Shown piece by piece: positions 43,535 through 51,521 of a DNA stretch of 64,000 nt (positions are counted from its first letter, which is position 1; every line of letters begins with the position of its first letter). The stretch is taken from the NCBI GenBank assembly GCA_963795775.1, contig CAWCJL010000002.1:782291-846290 (forward strand), in the 5' to 3' direction. Below the pieces are notes generated by a model. That model made no database searches, had not been told where the DNA came from, and saw only the letters and a program-made list of their open reading frames with translations. The position numbers and the translations under genes are program-made. This DNA comes from CAWCJL01 sp963795775. Its GTDB lineage: Bacteria > Acidobacteriota > Terriglobia > Terriglobales > Acidobacteriaceae.

Positions 43535-44208
43535 CTGTTACCAATACCGGTGCGCGGCTATTGCTTCGTGCAAGGGTTCCGGTCATCGCCGTACTTGCTG
43601 TCCTGGCGTACTGGAGTCCGTGGCTCAATGGATCCAGCGGAGCGGATGCGCTGACCTGGCTGGCTTTGCCGAGCCTGGTTGCAAGGTCATCCGCAATCGG
43701 TATCGCTACTGCAACCGTGCTGGTTACGATATTCGCGGGGGTGCTGCTGGGTGTGGGCGCGCTGTTGCGGGTCGTTGCGTCCGCTGGGAGGCAGCGCGTA
43801 GGCAACGGGGCCCAAGGGGCCGCGGTGCGTTGGCGCCGAATCGCGGATGTGGGCGGGTTCCTTTTCGCGCTGGGCGCGGCGACGCTGATGCCGGTGAGCG
43901 GTGCGCTCGTGTTTCTGGCATCCCTGGTCATCGTCCTGGGGGTGGCAGCGCTGGCCGAAAAGCGGGCCGGAGTAACCGGGAGTTCGGCTTACGTCAACGC
44001 GGGAGCGCATCCGCGAGTATGGATACAGGCGCTGTTACAAGAAATCTTTTTTGTCGGATTTGCAGCCTGTTTTGCGGTGCTGGGGCATCTGTACAACGCA
44101 CACTTACTGTTACGTGCGCTATTGATCTGCTTCGGCGTCTGGCTGGTTCTAAAGGCGGGGATGCCGGGCGGCCGTTTGCCGGGACAAAATGTAACGGGCG
44201 CGGAATAA
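43531..44208 (+). CDS. Polytopic membrane protein after parB, unknown function
   Basis: A 225-residue protein with five or six hydrophobic segments (about 14-28, 44-60, 62-82, 107-127, 133-143, 165-185, 190-205). Start GTG 43531 overlaps the parB stop (GTGA), so it should be cotranslated with parB. No motif recognised; EIFFVGFAACFAVLG is the most distinctive part. Not a known Par component to me. Its stop codon lies within a GC-rich hairpin (44194-44220). Confidence 0.55.
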   Translation: MTVTNTGARLLLRARVPVIAVLAVLAYWSPWLNGSSGADALTWLALPSLVARSSAIGIATATVLVTIFAGVLLGVGALLRVVASAGRQRVGNGAQGAAVRWRRIADVGGFLFALGAATLMPVSGALVFLASLVIVLGVAALAEKRAGVTGSSAYVNAGAHPRVWIQALLQEIFFVGFAACFAVLGHLYNAHLLLRALLICFGVWLVLKAGMPGGRLPGQNVTGAE

Positions 44209-44220
44209 TCCGGCGCCCGT
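44194..44220 (+). terminator. Hairpin at the 3' end of the par operon
   Basis: Arms ACGGGCGC and GCGCCCGT around GGAATAATCCG, overlapping the stop codon of the membrane-protein gene. No T-tract follows. It may end the par operon or be bidirectional with convergent HU. Confidence 0.4.
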
Positions 44221-44286
44221 CGAATGCTTCTGCGTGCTGCAGCCGAAAACGCCTGATCCATATGGCGCTTCAGGATAGTACGGCTG

Positions 44287-44583
44287 TTACTTTTTCGGCG
44301 GTGCGATTGCGTCCTTTGCAGCCTTGGCTACGCGAAACTTGACGACAGTCTTGGCCTTGATCTTGATCTGTTCGCCGGTCTGCGGATTGCGTCCGAGGCG
44401 CGCTTTGCGCTCCGCCTTGACGAGCCGCCCGAGTCCGGGGATAACAAACACGCCGTTCTTCTTGGTTTCCTTCACGGCGGTTTCGGTCAACAGATCAAAA
44501 AAGCCGGCGACCTGCCTGTTCGTGAGCTCCAGCTTTTCGGCCATCTGCCGCACTAACTGAGTTTTCGTTAATCCTGCTGCCAT
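44287..44583 (-). CDS. HU family DNA-binding protein
   Basis: A 98-residue histone-like nucleoid protein. Family blocks: TKTQLVRQMAEKLELTNRQVAGFFDLLTE and the DNA-binding arm region GLGRLVKAERKARLGRNPQTGEQIKIKAKTVVKFR, with the intercalating Pro in NPQTG. Dimer bends DNA; broad role in replication and nucleoid structure. ATG 44583; AGGAGGAT about ten bases upstream. Convergent with the membrane protein of the par operon. Confidence 0.93.
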   Translation of the reverse strand: MAAGLTKTQLVRQMAEKLELTNRQVAGFFDLLTETAVKETKKNGVFVIPGLGRLVKAERKARLGRNPQTGEQIKIKAKTVVKFRVAKAAKDAIAPPKK

Positions 44584-44853
44584 TCTGTGTAAGATCCTCC
44601 TGATCGAAGTTGCTGTATCAGCCTCAGAGTTTCAGTGCCTGTCGGGCACTACGCATACTCGCAAACGCCAGTGTTTATGCGGGTTCCACGACTGCTACCG
44701 CCGTTACCTTGCGGCTTTCACAAGAGTTTGTCAACGGCAAAATCCCCATTTCCACAGGAAAGTGCCTGTTTTGCTAGGGTTTTCGCACGTTTTCACGCGA
44801 GTTGTCCCACTTTTGTGGGATCCAGTGCACGATCGGCGCGGGCCTCTGATCCG
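44584..44853. other. HU leader region with a perfect small hairpin
   Basis: Holds the HU promoter. At 44805-44820 there is a perfect TCCCAC-TTTT-GTGGGA hairpin, 34 bp past the DUF2461 stop on the minus strand, without a following T-tract; also TTTCCACAGGAAA at 44750-44762. Nothing else seen. Confidence 0.4.
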
Positions 44854-45606
44854 CTAGGGAAGCCCAAACAAGGGCTTCCGTGATGCGCGCGCAGACGGTG
44901 CGAGAGGGGTGTTGAGCAATTCGATAAGCGGGCTCGCAGCACGGAAATGCCGGATAACATTCTGCGCAAAGTCCGTTGCAATCGCGGCGTCATGTGGGAG
45001 TACGGTGTAAACTCCCCACTGCTGCTGGCGGAGGAGATCGTCTGCGGCGTGGTCCTTGGGAAAGCCTTTGGGAACGCGGCTGAGCGGTGCTCCCGCTTCC
45101 ACCTGGAATAATCGTTGGAGGGCGGGTCGGCGCAGGGCGCGGCGCACTTCCCCGTGATGTTCGAGAAGGAACTCACGCACTCTGCGCAGCTGCTCCCGTG
45201 GCGGCATGTAAATGCCGGCGGCAATGTGCACGTCCTTCCCGGAGATGTGCAGGTAGTAGCCGGCGCCGGAGGTCTTCGGCAGCCCATCGCGCGTCCACCA
45301 GGCGGCAATATGCGATTTGTATGGGCGCTTGTCCGTCGAAAAACGAATGTCGCGGTAGATGCGCATCAGGCTTTTTTCCGGCGGACGCACATGCGCGGGC
45401 GCGAACTCGGTCATGGCGTCTGTGACGGCGGCGATTATCGCCAGCATGGGCTGGCGCACTTCTCCTTCAAAGACGGCGCGGCGCGCCTGGAACCACTCGC
45501 GCTGGTTATTGCGCGCAAGCTGGCGCAGGAAGCGAAGGCCTTCCGGCGAGAAGTGGGATGGTGCGGGAGGATGTGCGCTGCCCGTGTTCTGCTGGTTGCC
45601 GGCCAT
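44854..45606 (-). CDS. DUF2461 family protein
   Basis: A 250-residue cytosolic protein of the DUF2461/TIGR02453 family: GLRFLRQLARNNQREWFQARRAVFEGEV, RIYRDIRFSTDKRPYKSHIAAWW and GAGYYLHISGKDVHIAAGIYMPPREQLRRVRE are the family blocks. Function of the family is unknown. ATG 45606 is preferred to an upstream TTG because the N-terminal part is variable and the Met is followed by the usual polar lead. No operon partner is evident. Confidence 0.8.
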   Translation of the reverse strand: MAGNQQNTGSAHPPAPSHFSPEGLRFLRQLARNNQREWFQARRAVFEGEVRQPMLAIIAAVTDAMTEFAPAHVRPPEKSLMRIYRDIRFSTDKRPYKSHIAAWWTRDGLPKTSGAGYYLHISGKDVHIAAGIYMPPREQLRRVREFLLEHHGEVRRALRRPALQRLFQVEAGAPLSRVPKGFPKDHAADDLLRQQQWGVYTVLPHDAAIATDFAQNVIRHFRAASPLIELLNTPLAPSARASRKPLFGLP

Positions 45607-45711
45607 GCCATTCAATGTAACCAATGGCCGGGGCTGGAATGAAGAGACCGTCGCCTCCTCAGCGACCTCAGCGAGTCCAGGGAATGGGGTACGGAAGAAC
45701 CACCGCGCCCG

Positions 45712-46239
45712 CTAATGTGCCTTGGCCACGAGCATCAGCGGGTTCGGCACGGTACGGCACAGGTCAGCCGACGCGGGTGTCCAGACCATGCTATCGGAAA
45801 AAGTAACCGAAACGATGGCTATATCGCGGACGGCAGTCAGGCCGTCAAGCTGGAATTCAGACTCATCCACCTGAAGCGCGCCGAGCTGGCGAGAAAGATA
45901 GAGATGGCGAACGGCGTCGCCGGGCGCTCCTGGAATGGCGGGGCGTGCCCCGGCATGCGGAGCAGTGCCCCGCACTTCCAACTCCATCGCGGTGATTGCG
46001 CGGGTGTCGCGGTTTTCAAAGCGGATAGAGACTGCCTGGTGTGCGCCGTTGGAAATTGCAGGGGCGCGCCTGGGAGAAGCGTTGATCAGGTCTCCGCTGA
46101 CGCGCTGTTCCGCCTGCAGGACGACGGGGCACGTTTGACTCAACGAAGTCGCGCTGTGAGCGACCGCGGGCGCGTTCTGCCCGCAGGCAAAGGCGGCGCT
46201 CAAAAGCAATGGCATCAGGAAGGCGGGAGTGGATCGCAT
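45712..46239 (-). CDS. Secreted protein, unknown function
   Basis: A 175-residue exported protein: signal peptide RSTPAFLMPLLLSAAFACGQ, possibly a lipoprotein (FACG gives a lipobox-like L-x-A-C sequence SAAFAC). The mature part is beta-rich with SIRFENRDTRAITAMELEVRG, suggesting an Ig-like fold, and a C-terminal Cys. No family recognised. ATG 46239; stop 45712. Lies downstream of ruvA on the same strand with a 72-bp gap. Confidence 0.6.
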   Translation of the reverse strand: MRSTPAFLMPLLLSAAFACGQNAPAVAHSATSLSQTCPVVLQAEQRVSGDLINASPRRAPAISNGAHQAVSIRFENRDTRAITAMELEVRGTAPHAGARPAIPGAPGDAVRHLYLSRQLGALQVDESEFQLDGLTAVRDIAIVSVTFSDSMVWTPASADLCRTVPNPLMLVAKAH

Positions 46240-46311
46240 GCGAACCTCCGCCGGTCACAGAAGGCCGGATGCGTCCAATCTACGCCGTGTGCCGAGGGGC
46301 GTTCAACACTG

Positions 46312-46899
46312 TCAGCGGATGGCGGCCAGCGCGGTGCGGAAGAGCGTTTCGAAGCTCTCGCCGGCGGCTTTGTCGCGCGCCACGGCGGTCTCGATGGCCT
46401 TCTGCGCAGCCGGACGCTGGTACCCGAGGTTTACCAGGGCGGAGAGTACGTCGTCCGCGGCGGGGCCGGCCGCCGTCGCGGCGGGCGCGGTGGCCATGTC
46501 CTCCAGCTTGTCCTTAAGCTCGACGACAAGGCGCTCGGCGAGCTTTTTGCCCACGCCCGGGATGCGGGTGAGCGTGGCGTGATCCTGACTGCGCAGCGCG
46601 GCGACCAGCCGGTCCGTGGGGAGGCCGCTCTGGATGGTGATGGCGAGTTTGGGGCCGACGCCGCTCACGGTAATGAGGCGCTCGAATACGCGCTTCTCTG
46701 CGCGGTCCAGAAAGCCGAAGAGCGCGAGCGTATCTTCGCGTACCTGCGTGTGGATGTGGAGGGCGACCTCGCCGCCTTCAGCGGGCAGCGCGGTGAAGGT
46801 AGAGACGCTGATCGTGACGTCGTAACCGACTCCGCCCGCGTCGACGATGGCCTGCTGCGGTTGCTTGGAGAGGAGTTGCCCGCGAAGATGCGCGATCAT
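46312..46899 (-). CDS. ruvA: Holliday junction branch migration protein RuvA
   Basis: A 195-residue subunit that binds Holliday junctions and loads RuvB. N-terminal OB fold MIAHLRGQLLSKQPQQAIVDAGGVGYDV, two helix-hairpin-helix motifs LITVSGVGPKLAITIQSG and LTRIPGVGKKLAERLVVELKDKL, and the C-terminal RuvB-binding three-helix domain (DDVLSALVNLGYQRPAAQKAIE). Length is normal. ruvB is not in the window. The region 46900-47185 upstream shows only an 82-codon open frame on the same strand that I do not believe. Confidence 0.93.
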   Translation of the reverse strand: MIAHLRGQLLSKQPQQAIVDAGGVGYDVTISVSTFTALPAEGGEVALHIHTQVREDTLALFGFLDRAEKRVFERLITVSGVGPKLAITIQSGLPTDRLVAALRSQDHATLTRIPGVGKKLAERLVVELKDKLEDMATAPAATAAGPAADDVLSALVNLGYQRPAAQKAIETAVARDKAAGESFETLFRTALAAIR

Positions 46900-47185
46900 G
46901 CGGCGATTGTAAATGGCCTGAGATTGAGTCTGTAGACTTCAAGCCTCCGCCGAGTCAGGTGAAGTGACGTCTGAGAAGCGCGCTTCCGATAGCTAATCTT
47001 GCTTTTGTCCTCCAAACAAAGCTCGCTGAGCGACTTGCCCTGATCTCGCCAGTCGGAAGTTCCAGGGCGCTGGCGATCAATAGACACAAGCGGACTTTTC
47101 AGGACTAATTTGCAAATCGCGCGCTCAGTGCTGATGGACTGCATGGGATGTCCCCCTATGAATCACAGTACCTGAGCGGTAGATA

Positions 47186-48994
47186 ATGAAGGGGATGATG
47201 ATTTCCTCCTGCACGTCTTCTGCCGAAGAATACAAGCGGCGACAGCTCGTTCACGAGCGCCAGGCCGAAAGATTAGAAGCGAGGCACGTGACGCTCGGGT
47301 ATGTCAAATTACTCCTGGTGTTCACGATTCTGGTAATGGCCTGGTCATCGTTTTACCGTCACTACAGCTCCCCACTGCTGATCGTTATCCCCGCTGTTCT
47401 GTTCGTTGTCACATTGGTCATGCATAACCGCGTGCTGCGGCATCAGTCCACGGCGATTCGTGCAGCTGAGGTTTATCGCAAAGGTTTGGCCCGCATCGAG
47501 GATCGTTGGCCGCGAACGACAGAAAGGGCCGTGCCTGCGGAACTGGTGGAGTCAAGCCTGTATGCAAGAGACCTGGACATCGTTGGCAAGGGAAGCCTTT
47601 TTGAGCTTTTGTGTGTTGCTCGCACGCGCATGGGTGAGCAGCGCCTTTTGGAATGGCTTCTGAAGCCGGCTTCATTGGAAACGATCTATCAGCGACAGCA
47701 CGCGGTAGCCGAACTGCGCGACCGACTCGACTTTCGGGAACGAATGGCCGTTTCAGGAGAGGACGTTTCCATAGGCATAGAACCTGAATTCCTGAGAGAG
47801 TGGGCAGGATCATCCTCAGGATCAATGCGCCCATGGCTTCGATGGCTGGCGGTGGGTCTCGCAATCCTCGCGATTTGCGGAGCATTCATCTGGCTGAAGT
47901 ATGGCCTGTTTCTGCCTCTGCTTGGAATACTGCTGGTCGAACGGTGCCTGGCCCATTTCCTGAAGAGCCAGGTAACGGCAGTCTTAAAAGGAATCGATAA
48001 GGCATTTGAAACTCTGAAACTGTTTTCCGCACTCCTGCGAGAGCTGGAACAGCAGACGTTTCAGACGGACTGTCTCAACGAGATCAAGCGCGATCTCCTG
48101 TCTCACGGGATTGCCGCCTCGGATGCAGTTGCCGGTTTAGGAAGCCTGGCGTCCTACAAAGACAGCCTGAACAGTTTCGTGGTCAGAATATTGGATCGTC
48201 CATTGATGTACTCCCTGCAACTGGCATTCGCCGTTCAGCGCTGGCGCAAAGATCACGGGAGTGGGGTCGGCGTGTGGCTTGATGGCTTGGGGGAGTTCGA
48301 AGCGCTTCTGTCCATCGCAGGCTATAGTTATGAGCATCCAGACGATCCATTTCCAAGCTTTGTAGACGGTCCGGCATCCTTCGAGGCGCATGAGATCGGC
48401 CATCCGCTCATTCCTTCGCAGGTGTGTGTCAAAAACAGCTTGAAGATGGATAGCAATACAAAGGTGTTGTTGATTAGCGGTTCGAATATGTCGGGGAAGA
48501 GCACGTTGATGCGCACCGTAGGCACCCACACTGTACTGGCGATGTGCGGTGCGCCGGTAAGAGCGAAGCAGATGCAGCTCACACCGCTTCGCGTTGGAAC
48601 GAGTCTGCTGGTTAACGATTCGCTCATGCATGGAACATCTCGCTTCTATGCCGAAATCAAAAGGCTCCAGCAGATATGTGAACTCGCCCGGCAAGACGGT
48701 CTGCCGGTGCTGTTCCTGCTGGATGAACTGTTGCAGGGAACAAATTCGAGCGATCGCCTCATTGGCGCGCAGGGCATTATCCGAGAGTTGGCGCACTCTG
48801 GTGCGATCGGTATCCTTACTACGCACGATCTTTCGCTCACCGCAATTGAGAATGGTGAGGGCTGGATCAAGAACATGCATTTTCAGGATTCAATTTCGAA
48901 TGGCACGATGCAGTTCGATTTTCGATTGAGGGGCGGTGTCATAACAAAGAGCAATGGAGTGGAGCTCATGCGGCTCGTCGGCCTGAACGTGTAG
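47186..48994 (+). CDS. Membrane-anchored MutS-like ATPase
   Basis: A 602-residue protein with MutS-type ATPase domain V: Walker A LLISGSNMSGKSTLMRT, Walker B LFLLDELLQGTNSSDR and the His switch LTTHD. In place of mismatch-binding domains it has an N-terminal pair of membrane helices (VKLLLVFTILVMAWSSF and LLIVIPAVLFVVTLVM) and another pair near 220-255. This is the MutS-related family seen mainly in Bacteroidetes and Acidobacteria; function unknown. Start 47186 has no clear Shine-Dalgarno; ATG 47195 or 47198 (with GGGG before) may be used. Codon use is less GC-rich than the neighbours. Confidence 0.8.
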   Translation: MKGMMISSCTSSAEEYKRRQLVHERQAERLEARHVTLGYVKLLLVFTILVMAWSSFYRHYSSPLLIVIPAVLFVVTLVMHNRVLRHQSTAIRAAEVYRKGLARIEDRWPRTTERAVPAELVESSLYARDLDIVGKGSLFELLCVARTRMGEQRLLEWLLKPASLETIYQRQHAVAELRDRLDFRERMAVSGEDVSIGIEPEFLREWAGSSSGSMRPWLRWLAVGLAILAICGAFIWLKYGLFLPLLGILLVERCLAHFLKSQVTAVLKGIDKAFETLKLFSALLRELEQQTFQTDCLNEIKRDLLSHGIAASDAVAGLGSLASYKDSLNSFVVRILDRPLMYSLQLAFAVQRWRKDHGSGVGVWLDGLGEFEALLSIAGYSYEHPDDPFPSFVDGPASFEAHEIGHPLIPSQVCVKNSLKMDSNTKVLLISGSNMSGKSTLMRTVGTHTVLAMCGAPVRAKQMQLTPLRVGTSLLVNDSLMHGTSRFYAEIKRLQQICELARQDGLPVLFLLDELLQGTNSSDRLIGAQGIIRELAHSGAIGILTTHDLSLTAIENGEGWIKNMHFQDSISNGTMQFDFRLRGGVITKSNGVELMRLVGLNV

Positions 48995-49044
48995 GAGACT
49001 ATGCGCAAGAGTGCTCGAAATAGTGGCCTCCTGCTGCTAGAGCT

Positions 49045-49314
49045 TCAGGTTATTACCTGACAAACGCGTTTCTCGTCAGGGATGCATGTGAATTGACGCC
49101 AAATCGCCAATGCATTCACTGAGCCGGATCGGTAACGGTTTGTCGGCTTGTCGGTATCAATGCATCCGAAATAACCCGGTTCGGAGGTCACAAGGTGCTT
49201 CGCACGGCCGGAGAACGAAACGGTTCTTCGATACTCAGCGCACTGAAACTGGTCTCCTTCTTCCTGGCAGTGAGTCGTTAACGCGTTACCGGAATCCTCG
49301 CGCGCTCGGGACAA
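49045..49314 (-). CDS. Possible remnant of a secreted Cys-rich protein
   Basis: An 89-codon open frame from TTG 49314 reading like a real protein C-terminus (THCQEEGDQFQCAEYRRTVSF, GYFGCIDTDKPTNRY, RQFTCIPDEKRVCQVIT), with five regularly placed Cys. No ATG and no signal peptide are available and the frame upstream overlaps the next gene, so it may be a truncated gene. If not, 48995-49345 is simply non-coding. Confidence 0.25.
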   Translation of the reverse strand: MSRAREDSGNALTTHCQEEGDQFQCAEYRRTVSFSGRAKHLVTSEPGYFGCIDTDKPTNRYRSGSVNALAIWRQFTCIPDEKRVCQVIT

Positions 49315-49345
49315 GAGCCAATGACTGGAGCCGCCGGTGATGCGT

Positions 49346-50200
49346 TTAGCGGCGGCGGTAGAGGATCTGGAACTCGTAGCCGGGGTTCGGGGGGAAGAGC
49401 GCGGCGACGCTGCGCAAGCGCTCGGCGAGCGCCGGGGCGGCGAGCAGCGGATATTCCCGTTCGCGCAGGTCCATGTAGTCGAAATCCAGAGTGAGCGAGA
49501 GCATGTAGATGGCGAGCGCGTCGGAAAATGCGGCCTGCACGTAAGCGATCCGCGCCTTCTCGTCCGCAGCCTCACGGGTGGATGCGGCCTCGCGGGGGCG
49601 CTCCTCTGCAATTCGGGAACGGCGCGACCGGTCGGGTGGGGCTGGTTCGGCGCGGGTGTTGCCCAGCGCGCGGGCGCGGCTTTCCCAGGCGTCGTGACTG
49701 GTCTCGCCGCGGACCTCGGCAACGGCCTGCGACCATACCAGTTCGCCGAAGTCGCGCGGGACGCCGGCGATATCCACAAAGTGGTGGCCCGCGTTGATGA
49801 AGAACTCGAAGGCGAGCGCGAACTTGTCCTGCATGAGCCGGGTAGAGATGAAGACGCAATCGGCGCCGGCGAAGTGGACGTTACGGTGACAGATGGCCCG
49901 GTCGCTGAGCTCCGCCGTGTAGCCGGAGGCGATGAGCGTTTCGCCGTGGGAGTGGGCGTCCTCGACGATGGCGCCGTCCTCGTGCTCGTGGATGGTGAGC
50001 GGAACGAAGTAGTAGGCGCGGTGCGCGAGCGCTGCCGCGACGGGGCGCGGAACGGCGTTCAGGATGTGCTGCAACTCGCTTTCCGGCGTGCGGATGTCGG
50101 AGAAAAGGGCGTAGCAGACCCCGTTGGCCGCCTGCTGCACGGCTACCTGGCGCGCCACCTGTGCGGCCGGGAGTAAGTCGATCTGGGCGGTCTCAGTCAT
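49346..50200 (-). CDS. Conserved-looking cytosolic protein, unknown function
   Basis: A 284-residue soluble protein. An N-terminal alpha/beta part (IDLLPAAQVARQVAVQQAANGVCYALFSDI, VFISTRLMQDKFALAFEFFINAGHHFVDIAG), a polar Arg/Ala/Pro-rich linker (about 175-215) and a C-terminal helix ALAIYMLSLTLDFDYMDLREREYPLL. HxHE and HSHGETL give potential metal ligands. Family not recognised. ATG 50200; divergent from the small membrane protein 36 bp away. Confidence 0.55.
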   Translation of the reverse strand: MTETAQIDLLPAAQVARQVAVQQAANGVCYALFSDIRTPESELQHILNAVPRPVAAALAHRAYYFVPLTIHEHEDGAIVEDAHSHGETLIASGYTAELSDRAICHRNVHFAGADCVFISTRLMQDKFALAFEFFINAGHHFVDIAGVPRDFGELVWSQAVAEVRGETSHDAWESRARALGNTRAEPAPPDRSRRSRIAEERPREAASTREAADEKARIAYVQAAFSDALAIYMLSLTLDFDYMDLREREYPLLAAPALAERLRSVAALFPPNPGYEFQILYRRR

Positions 50201-50235
50201 TCACTTGTATTCTAGCTCCAGAAGGTGGTTCCGCC

Positions 50236-50544
50236 ATGCTTACGCCTGCTGCACCCGCACTCCGTTCTTCGGCACGTTTGTTCGGCATTCCCTTTGGCGA
50301 TCTCGGCTTGTTCGCCAATCTGTTGATTGCCTTTGCGCTTGGCTTTATGACGTTCTTCGGCGTGACTTTTGTAAGCATATTCGGCCTGATGATTTTCAAC
50401 GCCGCCACGCACCACCACATTGGACTGGATGCCAGCTACAAGTACATCGCGCTGCCGGCAGGGCTGCTGGTGCTGGTCGCAAGCCTGGTGGTGCTGGTGG
50501 GGTTCTGGCTGCGCAACCGCCTGACCGGGCACCGCGACGCCTGA
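50236..50544 (+). CDS. Small two-helix membrane protein
   Basis: A 102-residue protein with two strong hydrophobic segments: LIAFALGFMTFFGVTFVSIFGLMIF (about 30-54) and YIALPAGLLVLVASLVVLVGFWL (about 70-92), separated by a His-rich loop ATHHHIGLD. ATG 50236 follows GAAGGTGGT; the longer frame from 50161 is not needed. It precedes the Kdo hydroxylase gene by 10 bp and is probably cotranscribed with it. Function unknown. Confidence 0.6.
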   Translation: MLTPAAPALRSSARLFGIPFGDLGLFANLLIAFALGFMTFFGVTFVSIFGLMIFNAATHHHIGLDASYKYIALPAGLLVLVASLVVLVGFWLRNRLTGHRDA

Positions 50545-50554
50545 GGACGAGAGT

Positions 50555-51472
50555 GTGGAACTGGTAACAATCACCGTATCCGAAGCGGAAGAGGCGAGTA
50601 TGGCTCGGCGGCGCGAGTGGTGCGCGCAGCTTGAGGCTGGGGGCGTCCTGTTCTTTCCGCAGACGCCAATCGCCATTCCCGAGAACGACGTGCAGTTCCT
50701 GCGCGGGCAGCAGCAGACGGACAGCTCGCTGCACAAGAACATTGCGTACAAGCCGCATGCCGACGCTCTCTCCGGCGTGGATGCGAAAACGGCGGACACG
50801 GCGGCCGTCGATCGGCTGCGCGGCATTATGCGAGAGTATTCGCGGTCGGTGACGGAGTTTCTGACCGGCTTCCTGGCTCCTTATGAGGCGCGCTGGACGC
50901 TGGACTACGCGAGCTTTCGCCCGCAGGAGGAACAGGGGCGGGACCTGCCGCTGCGCCGTCGCAACGACCTGCTGCACACCGATGCATTTCCCACGCGGCC
51001 CACGCACGGCGCGCGCATCCTGCGCTTCTTCAACAACATTCATCCGACGCGGACGCGCGACTGGGTGGTGAGCGACCCGTTTCGCGCGCTGGTGGGGCGG
51101 TATGCGCCTGCGGAGATTTCGCTGCCAAGGCCGGACGGCGGGCTCGCCGGGGCGCTCAAGGGCGCAGCGCGGGCTGCGGGACTGGGCGTGGCGGTACCGG
51201 CGCTGAAGCGGTCACCGTACGACGAGTTCATGATGCGCTTCCATAACTTCCTGAAGGAAAACGGGAAGTTTCAGCAGGAGTGCGCGAAGTATCCGTTCCA
51301 GTTCCCTGCCGGGTCGAGCTGGATGGTGTACACGGACACGGTGCCGCACGCGGTGCTGACCGGGAAGTACGCGCTGGAGCAGACCTTCCTGGTAGCGCCG
51401 GAGGCGATGGTGGCGCCGGAGCATGCGCCGTTGCGAGTGCTGGAGGGGATGAGCGGGGCGCGGCTGGCTTAG
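50555..51472 (+). CDS. Kdo hydroxylase family protein (KdoO-like)
   Basis: A 305-residue Fe(II)/2-oxoglutarate-type hydroxylase resembling KdoO, which hydroxylates the 3-deoxy-manno-octulosonate sugar of the lipopolysaccharide inner core. Hallmarks: DSSLHKNIAYKP, the HxD iron ligands in LLHTDAFPTRPTHGARILRFF, the partner EFMMRFHNFLKENGKFQ, and the distal His in TDTVPHAVLTGKYALEQTF. GTG 50555 is the first start after the preceding gene. The enzyme implies a Kdo-bearing LPS; no other LPS gene is in the window. Confidence 0.82.
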   Translation: MELVTITVSEAEEASMARRREWCAQLEAGGVLFFPQTPIAIPENDVQFLRGQQQTDSSLHKNIAYKPHADALSGVDAKTADTAAVDRLRGIMREYSRSVTEFLTGFLAPYEARWTLDYASFRPQEEQGRDLPLRRRNDLLHTDAFPTRPTHGARILRFFNNIHPTRTRDWVVSDPFRALVGRYAPAEISLPRPDGGLAGALKGAARAAGLGVAVPALKRSPYDEFMMRFHNFLKENGKFQQECAKYPFQFPAGSSWMVYTDTVPHAVLTGKYALEQTFLVAPEAMVAPEHAPLRVLEGMSGARLA

Positions 51473-51521
51473 CGGCGGAGATCACCAACCTCACGCGACA
51501 AGTACGACGCTTTCAGCCGCG

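Noticed and set aside
46896..47144. 82-codon frame overlapping the ruvA start on the same strand
   Set aside because: Basic, no motif, weak Shine-Dalgarno, and it sits where the ruvA promoter is expected.
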